Translations under genes and position numbers: made by a program
In this document: positions 37,601 to 49,600 of the stretch, piece by piece
How the letters are laid out: each line of letters begins with the position of its first letter
How positions within the stretch are numbered: position 1 is the stretch's first letter
Notes under the pieces: generated by a model
Told to the model about the DNA's origin: nothing
The model's database searches: none
Seen by the model: the letters and a program-made list of their open reading frames with translations, nothing else
Origin: Siderastrea radians
Taxonomy: Eukaryota; Cnidaria; Anthozoa; Scleractinia; Rhizangiidae
Assembly (NCBI GenBank): GCA_964017195.1
Contig: OZ024890.1
Coordinates: 46,123,593 to 46,187,592 of the forward strand
Direction: 5' to 3'
Length of the DNA: 64,000 nucleotides

Positions 37601-40600
37601 TCACATCCGTTTTAAAATCAAACGAAGATACAATTTTCTCGATTAGTCTACACGGGTAAACAGATTTCATTTTATCCAACTTGCTTGTTGAGGAAAAACA
37701 GCATAACGAATCCACATGCAAGGCCACAGGTCGAGTAAAAGTACTTGATGAATCAACATATTCTCTCCACTAGGTCAAACAAAATGTGTGCATCCTGGTG
37801 GAGAGAATTCACCGCAGATCACATTTAAAATTTCAAAAGTCACAGATTGTTTTTCGACTGTATTGAAGTAGTTCATGTGGGTTGGAAATATTTCACGTCT
37901 GTTTATCTGCCCATATTCGCGCATCATTACACCTTTTAATAACATTATTGCTTTTTCTCTGCTGTAGTTTTATCTGGTAGTAGTAGTCCAACGAGGGCTT
38001 ATATAATAAAACACGTTAACAAAATCATTTGACGTTTTGGTTATGACTTTGTGCGGGAAAATCGATGTTAAGAAACCGAAGGTGACTGACAAAACTGAAT
38101 TATGCGCAGTATATCTCTGGTGCCTTTGCTGTTGACTCAAAATACGGAATTTTTGAGGTTTTTTTGTTAAACCAGGCGAAACAAAAACTTTTCCGCCAAA
38201 CGCACCAATTCGGAAGCCAACAAATGGTGCAATTACAAGAAGGAATTTAAGAAATCGACTAATGACACTAAATATGCGAGGAGCGCAAAATCTCTTAACG
38301 TATATTTTTAATTAGCTTGGAAATCGAATCAATTTGGAATTTAATTTATGCAAAATTTGAACAGCTCTTACCTGAACCGGCTTCTTGGAAGGATCTAAAC
38401 AGAAAAAACAAAAGAGGATTATATTTTACGTGAGGAGAAATCCAAACAAAAACTAATATGCTGTTAATCGAGGCAATTTCTTTTCTGGCAAATTCTAGGA
38501 TGTATAAATGCGTGAATTCTAAACTTGCTATGATATAAATCTCAAGCGTGAACATAGATAACAAAACTATCTATGCTAAATTACAGTTTGACATAAACAT
38601 CTGTTCTTTGCTGTGATTTCTCAATTGACATTTCAGGGAGCAAAAAATGGAAAAAAAGCATTCCAAACGATCTCATCCACAAAAAGAAATTCTAAAAGTT
38701 TCCAGCAATTTTTCCCAACATCCTAAAGAGTGCCCTTGAACAAGAATTTACAGAACGTATATCTAGATGGTATACTTCCAATGGAGTAATAGTATCTATT
38801 TAGAGTTGCTATCTTATTCTCCCATGCCCCTTACATTCTATAAGTCATCAATGGAAGTTCAATTCGAAGATTTAAGGGTCTTAATCATCTAAACCTTTTG
38901 TCGTTAAGGCTCCGTATTCAAGTGATTTTACCTGATGAGATTTCAGGAACGGAAAGACGAGTCTGTAAAGTCCTTTGTCGTTCACTGCAGTCTGACGAAC
39001 TCCTTTGTACGGTGTCCTAGAACAAGATCGCAAAAACCAACGTGATAGCAGTTCAATGCGAGTCCATTTTAAACTAATCACTGTTCTTTGTCTGATTGCT
39101 AAAGGATTTACCTCAGAAGCCATGTCTATGATTTCCGCTGGGGACCAACGCAAAAAGTAAACTGTGAAATAAATCAAGGCTTACAAAAGGAATGATATTG
39201 GTCGAGAAGGCCAACATGATCTCATCAATTCACCGGCACTATATCAAGGAATTTTCGAACACGTACCAAACTACGCGGTTAGGTGACAAAATGAGGGAAA
39301 AAAGCCGAACACGCATCTTACAGCACGCACTCATTTTCACTCAGGAAACAGTGTAAGCAACATTTGCTAGAGTCAACAAGAAATCAGGAAGCACAATGGA
39401 CATTCAAGATCTTTTTCGAAACACGTCACAGAATCTAAACAAAGCTTTGTTACCTTAAATTGCGTGATTTTTAAGTTGTCTTTTCCATGGGGCGTTGTTA
39501 GCATCTCTTTAAACGCTGTGGGAAGATAGAAGAAAAAGTGGTACTTAAGAAGTTCATCGTTTTAACAGTTTTACTTCTCTTCATTGTGCGGCTTGCTCGC
39601 GCGAAAAAAGGAGTCTTTATTTTGCGCTTTGACTTCCGTTGCCGCAACCTTTTCTTTGTTCAAACAAAGTTTTTATTGAGATCAATCTTCTCTGTTTGAA
39701 CATTAAGCGTGAAAACAGAATAATTACAGTGAAATTAAAAGCAAGTTATTACTGCTGGCGGATTGCGTGACAAAACCACTCGACGCTTCCAGAAACTTCA
39801 GTTCCTTGGAAGTCGAGTACACTGAAGCATATCACTTCGCCCTCGACAAAAAAACGTCAGCGTGCACAATTTACGAACAAAGTTTGATGGTTCTGGATGC
39901 GAAAACAGTTGAGAAAAAAAGCGGCACACAAAGAAATAATGATTGAGGCTAAAAGCCACGTAAAAACAGCCAGGACAACTTGAATACAATTTGTCCCAGG
40001 CGATTCTTGCATCAAAACCACTGACCGCGCAGTGGGAATTTGTTCGCAGTTCAGTTACAAAGACAGAGAGCTTAAACGACCTCCTGGAAGCTTTTTCAAC
40101 AGAAAAGCTATCGACATCACGATTGCAACAAGTGCACTACGAATTTAAGTAAAACTTTTAAAATTGATCGTTGTTCCTTGGAAGTCAAGTGCCATCATTT
40201 CTTGAAAAGGTCTAGCTCTCTGTCAGAATTCTAAAGAAAAGAGCGACTGTTTTTAAAGACGGTTGAAGGACTGAATGCAAGACAGTCCTACTTCACGGAA
40301 ACGTTTGTAAAGGTAACAACCTCTTTGAAAGATAGCACGCTCAAATTTATAAGTTTTGCTATATTTTATGTGCTCTTTACAGATAAGAGATGGTTTTTCG
40401 GTCCACAAGGAATTTCAAAATTAGGTGCGTAATAAATCACAGGTTTTTAGAAATCAACTCTCGCCTGCGTACATGTATAATCTTTAACGGCAAAGACAGA
40501 CTCGTTGTTAACTGTTTTACAAAAGCGCGAAAAATCGAGTTAATGCCCCAAATCACGTTTGGTTTCACGATTGCGTCTGATAGGCTGATATTAAACCTAG

Positions 40601-43600
40601 TCTATTTCCATTGGTTTAGAAAAATACTGTCAAATGTATTGAACGACTTTCTTTGTAGAAAAGAAAACAGTGTGAGAGATGCATTGGCTAACCTAGCACA
40701 GCAAACGTTTCGGACGCGTTTAATTTCGGACTAAAAACAGTGCTCAATAAAACAATAATTTCATATTTATAGGGGCAATAATTTATTTTCAATTGGCAAC
40801 CTTTTAAGCTTATTTCAAGCACGGAAATCCGCACAACAAATTTATACGATAATTATTCGTGCGAAATTTAACGCAACCGAAACTTTTTGGGCCGTATCTT
40901 TATTAGCAGTTTGATTTTGGTACACAGTGTTTGCAACAGTATTGTCAACATAGAAAAAAGCAATCGAAGACGAAAAGTTCTGCGAGTAAAACCAATACGG
41001 ATAACAATATACTTGAAATAGAATGTCGTCGTTTCCCTAGATAAAATTTTTACAGCTCGTGGCATATTGTGGCGAGGATTTAAATGAAATACGTCATGTA
41101 AGCCACACAAAAATCAACCAACTCCGCGTGGCAAAAATTTGAAGGCAAGGTACAAAGAAAGGGATCACCGCAGAAACCCGCACACCGTTGACGGCCGTCG
41201 CGAGTTACTAAGGTATTCCAAGCAGGCCAGTACCTAAGATTATAGCTCGAGGCCAAAGATCACGCATAGATTACCAGACGGCCTTTGAGTTTTGCCGAAG
41301 GTCAACCGCAGATTACCCAGAGGCCTTTGCAGATCAGACCTTTTTGATCATCGAAAGATCAACCGTAGATTAACCGAAGCCCTTTCAAGAATGCCGAAGA
41401 TAAACCGAAGATTGCAGGCTTGAAAGCCTTTGAAGATACTCGAAAATCAATCAAAGATTATCCGAACGTGTTTGGAGACTGCTAGGAATCCCCCTGAAGA
41501 TTACGTCAACGGCCTTGAAAGATTGCTTAATAGTACAAGAAGATTTCGGAAGTTTACCGAACAGCTATTTGCGAAGACTACAAGACGGTTAATTGCCTGC
41601 AGCTAAGGTACGGACCATTAGAAAAGTGATGGGGGGGGGGGGGGGGGGGGCTGTGCAACAATTTTTTTTTGGCTACAGCCCTATGCATGAATTTTTTTTT
41701 GAGAAAGTATTTTCCTTATGCACAATTTGCTATTGAATTAATTAAAAACAATGCAACTTTGTTTTACTAAATACATAGCTTGTACTGTTACGTTACTTTA
41801 CATTTTTAAGTTTATTTTATTACAAAACACTTTTTAATAATGCTCGCTTTAAAATGCAGGGTTGTGTTGTAATAAAAATTGTAGGGAGCCCAAAAGCCCT
41901 GTCAGGGCTCGAGAGTAACTATTTTGCTAACTAGCCAAGTGGCTAGTGACAGCTGCTTTGATTCACTAACCGAAATCATCCATTGTATCATGTTGTGGTT
42001 CAATTTTATCCTTGTTTTTATTTTTTCCCTTTGGTTTAAAGTCATTATCGGACATCACCATACCCAGGAACAAAGGACACCAAAAATTAAACCAGGGATA
42101 AAATTGAACAACAACAGGGTACATACATGTATCAGAATTCATTAACTGAAGGTAATAAGATAGTAGTGAGAATGATCCCACTGGATTTGCCCTTCACTCA
42201 TTTGCTATCGGTTATTTTGAACTCCCGCTATTTCAAACTATTTTTGTTTCCCCTGACGGTTCAAAATAACGGGGTTCAACTGTATGACTATGACTATAAA
42301 AACAACAAAAAATTTGTTCCAGGCGAAGGTATCCCACTCCCGACAAAAGAAATATTAATATTTTATAGCATCCTGGCAGAGCCCCAAAAAATTTCCAATT
42401 TTTTAAACACTGGAGACACTACTTGAGCACTTTGGCAGAACGAATTATGGTTTCATATCAAAATGAGGCCCATCTTGTGCATGAATTTTTTTTCCGGACA
42501 TTTTCCCTTGCATGAATTTTTTTTCGGACAGTTTCCCTTGCATGAATTTTTTTTCGGTTTTTTCCCCACCCCACCCATCACTTTTCTAATGGTCCGTCCC
42601 TAAGGTTGGTGTGATTGATGTGCCGCCAACATCTAATATTATTAAGGAATATAAACTAAGGTAAACTGACTCTGGATTAAAAGCAGTAAGCTTTGCGCAA
42701 ACCTGGCATATTCCGCTTAACTAGCAAAGATACATGAGTTGAAGTCGACAGAACATCTCGCGCCTAAAAACCGAAATAAAAATGAGAACACAATTAACTG
42801 GGAGTAGCTCAATCGTCATTATGTGAGTTCGTAATAAACCCGTAGAAGATGGAATAGATAGAAGTCAAATATAAGAAATATCATACATAAAAACTGCGGA
42901 TGAAACAACTAATAAACAGGCCACTGCAGTAAGGTACGAGACGAGGACATAACAACATCTTCCAGCTGGCTTGATAGCTCAGCTGGTAAAGTACTACACC
43001 AGTAACCGCAGAGTCTTGGGTTCGAATCTCGTTCAAGCCTGAATTTTTGTCAGCGGCCCGCGCACGGCCCGCGCATAAAACCAGCTTCTGTAGAATGAAG
43101 CATCTAATAGTATGGTCACCTTCCCCTGGAAGAGATGCTAGTCCATAGCAGGGTTACTTCCACAATTGTTTCCGCCAGTTCTCATTGATAGACACGGGTA
43201 GTCTAGAGAAACACGATGTGGTTGTGGTGGTGGCGATGTATTGTTTTGCAGTGATTGTTTGTTTGTGTTAGGCTAATCTAATACATACCTTTATGTACGG
43301 AATGGATTCAAAGTTGGTTCCGTTCACTTCAAGAACCTAAGAAGTTTAGCAAAGGGACGAGAGTAAAAAAAAAAAATAAAAATAAATAAATAAATAAATA
43401 AATAAGTAAGTAAATAACGGTGTAACCCATTTTTGGTTAGTTCACTGAGTATAACCAACCTGGTCTCCTCGTCTGAGGCCCGCTTCTAACGCTTTTGATT
43501 CCGGTTCAATCTACAAAAATATCACAATGATTTTCACAGCTAAGTATCTCATTTAGTTAACGCGTACAATACTTATTTGCTTTTTGTTTTTGTTGTTGTT

Positions 43601-46600
43601 GTCGATGTTCTTGTTTTTGTTTATTCGGATAATAAGCTTAATTTTATTCCATGTTTCCCTGCGCAAGTCTGCTGGGCAGCTTGCGAGTAGCCAACGCGCG
43701 CAAAAAGATCTCCTCTCCCTACCCCACTAGAGAGCTTGCGGGGGGTCGGGGAGGTGGGGGCTGTTTCTCCCTGCATTATTAGGCAGTCGTCGTGCATATA
43801 TGCACATCGCGCGGACTCATAAAATGGAAGTTGCATTCTTTTTGCATTCCTTTCGTCGTTCGTCTCTCGTCGTCGTCCGTCACTGGAACTCAGTCCTCTT
43901 GGTGTCGCGCGGGCCAACAGGGAGAACTGCACTGCACATGAGGCTTACTGAACGAGAATTGAATGGTATTGCTGTTATAAATTTTCCATCTATGATCGCA
44001 GAAAATTTCAGGGAATTTATTGACGAACTACATTACAACTGCTGGAGACGTGTTAAATCATGTTTTTAAAGAGAATACGGTGACAAATCGTGACAGTACA
44101 CGAAGGGATAATTGTGCCAAGCAGGTCACCGAAGGCCAATGTTAAAAGTCTGTTTTACTTCAGTCTGTTTCTCTCTCAAGTAATGGTGGTTACGAAAATT
44201 AATGCTAGAGAGGAGTCTAATTTCGTTGTTTTGAGTATTGCTGCGTATGGAAGTTAAGTAAAGGTAAGCGTTTAAATGTTTATGTCGCTGTTTTTGAGGA
44301 CATTTGGTTTGGTAAGGGTCAGCGTTTACACAGGCTAGTGATTACTTAATTCCTTACATACCGGAAGTGCAAATTGTCCGTAACAGGTCACCGGAAACCA
44401 AGAACTACTAAAGTTTTTGTTTTCCTTAGGAAAATTAAGGCGAGGCGGGGGGGGAGAGACTATCAGCCACCCGTAAATTCTTCAGAATTTCTTGTTTTAT
44501 TTAATGAATGGTCCACGTCAGCAAACCACTGGAACAATGCAGTTATGTCGTTAACATTTTGGCACATTTCATTGATTTTCATTATGAAATCAAATGGAAG
44601 AGAAAAATAAACAAATAGTCCAAACAAAACGAAACAGCAGAAAATAGAAACTCTTTACTTCACCTTGGATATAAAAATTCCAAAACCAGATTCTTTGCCA
44701 CCGGCAATTGTAAAACCAAGAGGCATATCTCTAGAGGAGCGATCCTAAAAAATAAGCGAACATAAAGGAAAACGTTATCAAGACTGATTTACTTTTATAG
44801 CAGACCTCGTCGTCATTTTTTCGTTAAAACCGAAAAAAATGAAGCAACTTACCATTGTTATGCGACGCGACTTTGCTTTAGCTGCGCATGCTATGTTTAA
44901 TAGTCCAAGCTGACCGCTCATTTGCTGTTTAGACCAAAAAGAAAAGAAGCACATACTAAAGCGATTGTGTTTACGGTAGGGTAAGACCACAATCGGAGTT
45001 AAGTACTTAAAAGTCACGGTTAAACATTTCAACTTCTTTGGGCCAACAAACTAGTGTTAGCCGACAGTGTTGGTGCGTTTAGAATTTAGAAATCTTGCCT
45101 TCCTCTCCTAAAACCTCCTTTGTTAATGGATGGAACCCAGAAGTCTCAGTAGTTTGTCAAGAAAGATCGTCTGGATAAGACAAGTTTTGAAAAGGACTGA
45201 TGTTTGTGACAACTGATGTTTCGAGACACTAAGTGGCTGACTTTAAGAACCCTTCGTCGTAGGCGCCGAAAGAGGAAAAAGACGGGATTTGCGAGCGTGA
45301 ACCGAGAGACGCGAACGTGGAACCTTTTCCTTTCCTCGCACTCCACGCTCGCAAATCCTCCCTCTTCCTATCAAATTTTACGCCTGCCACGCAATTCCAC
45401 TCTGACGACAATTTTCGCCTAGACTATCGAAACGTCCATTGGTGTCACCCGACGATAACCATACTATTTGTGAACGAACATAAACTGTTCTAAGTTGATG
45501 GATAACAGCGTAACAGGCACAACAAGAAGCGTGGCTGATTTTTGGAGCTCACCTGCTGTTCGAGGCCCTTTTCAAACGTCCCAAGATAGTCCTCCATCAC
45601 AGGGTTCCCTTCAAAGTCGCCATAATGATTATTGACCCATAGAAGCATTGCGCGCGTCACCTAAAAAGAAATCCAATTACGTTTAAGCACATTGCACAAG
45701 GCGGTTCTGACTTTTGAGGCAGCAGATAAAATTCTTAACTTTGGCCAATCTAAGGAAAGCTATCAAGCTGTTTTTTCCTAAGAATACTGTCCACTATGCT
45801 GTACAAGGTTCTAACGAGCAAATCTGTAGATAAAATCTCATAGTGTAATCCTGTACATAAGTTGATTATATATTTTGAGTCTCGGAACGTAATCATTCAT
45901 ACCTGCCTACTTGTAAAAAATACTAATTTAAAACCCCACCCTAGTCCTGGGGTAGTGCCCTGCCCCCAGCACTGAGCAGGGTCTAGGATGCTCCAGGGTT
46001 TTTGCATATTAATTTTTAAAAATGTTGCCTGTACTGTATTGTTTTAGCATTAGAATTCTCAGGTGTTGTTCAATGGTCTCAAACACTACATGTATTGCAC
46101 AAAACAGTGGGATTTAGAAGAGTCAAGACCAATCTTTAACAGCCCAGTTCCAAGTTGTTACAAAAGAAAATGTCTTTTTTTCCCTCTTGAAAATCGGAGT
46201 GTCCCGCTTGTTCTCGGTTTTGAAGCTCAAAAATCGGGACAATTCCGATTAAATCGGGACGGTTGGTAGGTATGTTATTCTTAGTGAGCACCTGATTAAA
46301 ATGAAAGCTACTGGTCAGAGCTTTCCTGTGTTGCTGCTTATTACGCTGTACAACGTGGTTCTAACTTTTATGTCGATGACACCCCCAAGTGTGCCATGCA
46401 GAAGAAAGCTGTTGGCAAATACTTTCTTGTGTTGTGTTAATTATGCTGAATTTGGGGATTCTAACTTTGAGGGCTTTGGGTCTATTCAAATGAAAGCTGT
46501 TGAGTTTTACTTTCTTGCGGTGCAGTTTATCATGCTGTAAAAGGTGGTTCTAGCTTTTGACTGTGTGGGTAAAAATATCTTAAGTGTACCATTCTAATGA

Positions 46601-49600
46601 AAGCTTTCAAGGTTTACTTTCCTGTGGTGTTACCTGTTTTGCTGTACAAGGCGGTTCTGACTTTTCAGTTTGCACCCTGCTAGCAGAGTGTTTCTTTGTT
46701 TAGCGTTCCCGAGAGAAACGCTCTTTTCTCCCGGCCGAAAGATAGGAAAGGAAACACCTCTGTTAGCAGGGTATTCAGTTTGTGGAAAAAAATCCTTAAT
46801 TGTTACCATTTTTAGCAGCATTTTCACCAGCTGCCATTTGTATGTCAATGTGTTTTCTTTTTATATAGTAAGTGTGCCCATTCCTACTGAACGCAAACAG
46901 CTACAAAAGATATAATATAGAAATACTGCAAAGACTGGTCAGACAACGTGCAAGAGGCGTAAATACAATACTTCGGCTGGCCAACACCAGCCTTCTTCAG
47001 GTTTATTGAATGAAACGCGAATTGACATGGTCTTTATATAATGAACCGGAAATAACAGGACATGGCTAAGTGATGTGTAAAACTGAAATACAGAAAAAAT
47101 AATACTGATAATAATGAAATAAAAACGGAAATACAGCATAATAGAGATAAGGAAAAAGCTGGTTGGATTACATTTCATCTCTTCTGTTAAGACCTGTAGG
47201 CTCCAGTGTGTTTCCTCGGTGGATGAGGAATGCCTCACGAGCCTTTCTAACTGAATCACGTTTAGTACATAATTTTTCAAGTGGTATAAGAAGCATATGA
47301 TTAAGCGTATGATTACCAGCAATAAAGTGTCGCGAGACCGCGGTGGGATTGTAGCTGGAGGTGTTGACAATGGGTCGCCTATGTTCATTAAAGCTTTGTT
47401 TGAGGCGACGATTAGTTTCTCCGATATATTGAAGATTACATTTAGTACATTGAATCATGTAAATCACATTAGACGTTTCACAAGTAGTGTTCGATTTGAT
47501 TTGATACATTTGTCCAGTACTATTAAAAGTATATTGCGTGCAGTCATCTTCGATATAAGGGCAGGTGGTACAATTATTTTTATTGCACCGAAAAGAGCCA
47601 GGAGGAAACGGTTTTACAGTGATCTAAACCTTGAAAAGTCACAAAAGATAGATCATTACCTTGTCTCTATAACGTCTTTCAAGGAACCAATTCAGCAGCT
47701 GACTGCATATCTCTGAGGGGCGATCTAAGAAGGTTTTGTAGGTCAGAAGAAGATCCTCCACGTACGTGGGATCGATTGCCGAGTGGTCAGCGACCACGTG
47801 ATTTATGAGCTTCTGTGGCGTGGCCTTCAAGAAAACGGGAAAAATATCAGCTTTATTGCACGCAATGCAGACCTATATTTGAATTTGCTGATATAACGTA
47901 CGCTCTGATTGGTTGCATGGCCGTTTTAGAGGTTATGAACACATTAGCATGGAGTCACGTATCATCTGCTTGGCTTTAATTTAAAAAAAAAATAGTTCAG
48001 TGGAATTCTCAATCTTTGATAAACACACCATGTAAAACATACCTTGATGACCACCTGACCCTGTCTGCTTCCTCCATCAGTTTTGCGAAACTCTGTTACC
48101 ATGACAACCTCGCCCCCTTCCTCTATGCACTGAATGCTTCTCTCACCCTGAGTCAGGATTCTGTAATAATCGGCCTGTGCGACGCACACAAACTGAAATC
48201 ACAGAAACATGGAGATATGAGACTTACCCTTTTGACCACGTTTTACACCAAGGGACTGCAATATCGATCATCCCTTGGGCGAATTGAATATCATAAGCGA
48301 AAAGACCAATCACCCTTCTCGGCACTGCAAGGCTTACGGTAGCTTTATGCCCAAGTCGCTCCATACCCAATCGATTCGTGCCATTCTTTAGTCAATTCGG
48401 GCAACGGTAAAAAAATATATATCATTTAAGTGCCCCTAACGCCCAATTTTTTTTATCGCTTTATTTGATTCTCTTGTTGTCTCGAGTATTTCTTCGCTAG
48501 TTTGATTTGGTTTAATTCTTGATTGACTATGGGCAAATTGTACAGTGGGAAAAATAATTACCCTCGTGAGCATTGCAAGGATTACGGTCGTTTTGAACCC
48601 AGGTAGTTCATACCTAGTTTATTCTGTCCATTCCTCAGTTTACGCGAACCAACATAAAATTAGGTACGAAACGACCGTGGGTGTCAAACAAGTAGTGAAA
48701 CAACTAACCTGCGTAGCTGGCGTTATTGTCTGCGCCTCCTGCCCATTCCCTTCGCGGTTTGCCGCTCAAACTTCGCGCAAACAATCCCGCCAGCTACACA
48801 GGCTAGCTATTAACAGGTTACCTGACAGTCATCAACTCGAGTCTTCATCACACCCTTGTGGCGCATCTTTTTAAGGCTAGGTTCCACTCCAAAGCTGTCT
48901 CCAAGGTGCAGTGTCAGCGGCTCTTCCCCATCAATAAGAACTTCCACTGAGCCATTGAGAATCACACACCAGGAGTCCAGCTGAAATGACATGATGGATA
49001 TAGTAATTCTCCTTACTGGTTTTCACTCACTTCTTTTAAGGATGGTTCTGAGAACCTCTCGGTACATCTCTAAACAAAGATTCTTTTAGCGCCCGGGCAC
49101 TTTGAGCAAGCGTGGGCACCAAGACTCCACAGGGATTAAAGCATTTCTAACGGGTCTTTAAATGAAAAGATTCGCTTTCAAATGGTTTTGGAAGGGTCTC
49201 CAAAGGGCCGCTAGAGCTTTTTCAAAGTGTTTTTTGGAAGGGCTTCCAAGTTTTTCTAGAGGGTCAATGTGGGATTCCAAAAGCTAGAGCGTATCGGAAC
49301 GGTTTTCAAATGTTTATCAGAGGATACAGTTAAAGCGTGTCTGATGGTTTTCCAAAGGATCAATGGGGGTGTTATTTCCAGTTGGTTTGCAAAGGATACT
49401 CGAAAGGTTCAAAAAGTAAAAACGTTTCTAAAGAGTTTCCAAAGGATTTCAAGCCCCAATATTAACATCCATATTCTCCTCACAATGTTCCTTCTATTTC
49501 TTATGTTACTAGTTGGGAGAATTCGATTAAAAACCAAGACATTTGATAATTGGTGATCATTTCTTTTATTCTCGTGACCTGTATGTTTGATCAAGTAGTA

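Larger units (their letters stand above)
28952..38371 (-). other. RAPGEF intron 20, about 9.4 kb
   Basis: Longest intron of the gene. It contains satellite-like repeats (29520-29800, 31600-31700, 33180-33470, 36060-36370), a dispersed repeat copy (34915-35120) and a perfect palindrome (35231-35272). C-rich run near 30917. No additional exon or other gene recognised. Confidence 0.55.
39516..43288 (-). other. RAPGEF intron region, expected PDZ exon not found
   Basis: Contains degenerate AACCGAAGATT-type repeats (41190-41600), a TIR element (41609-42600) and a tRNA-like SINE head (42968-43039). The exon expected here was not recognised. Confidence 0.55.
46920..47640 (-). mobile_element. 5'-truncated Penelope-like retroelement
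   Basis: Retains the C-terminal GIY-YIG endonuclease and 3' region only. The RT domain is missing. The 3' flank has the stem AAGGCTGGTGTTGGCCAGCC. The 5' edge stops about 25-40 bases from the donor of RAPGEF exon 13. Confidence 0.8.

Noticed and set aside
39108..39165. Possible RAPGEF exon on the minus strand encoding [16 protein letters not shown]
   Set aside because: It has a good acceptor and donor, but its only open frame does not match the phase of exon 19, and exons 19-20-21 join exactly without it.
42968..43039. Functional tRNA gene
   Set aside because: Acceptor arms pair, but the D, anticodon and T stems do not, and there is no clear anticodon.
43621..44069. Overlapping open frames on both strands near 43.6-44.1 kb
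   Set aside because: GC-rich intron sequence with no domain, no splice context and no family match.
47639..47716. Plus-strand open frame spanning the Penelope fragment and exon 13
   Set aside because: It is the shadow of the minus-strand GIY-YIG frame and REM exon.
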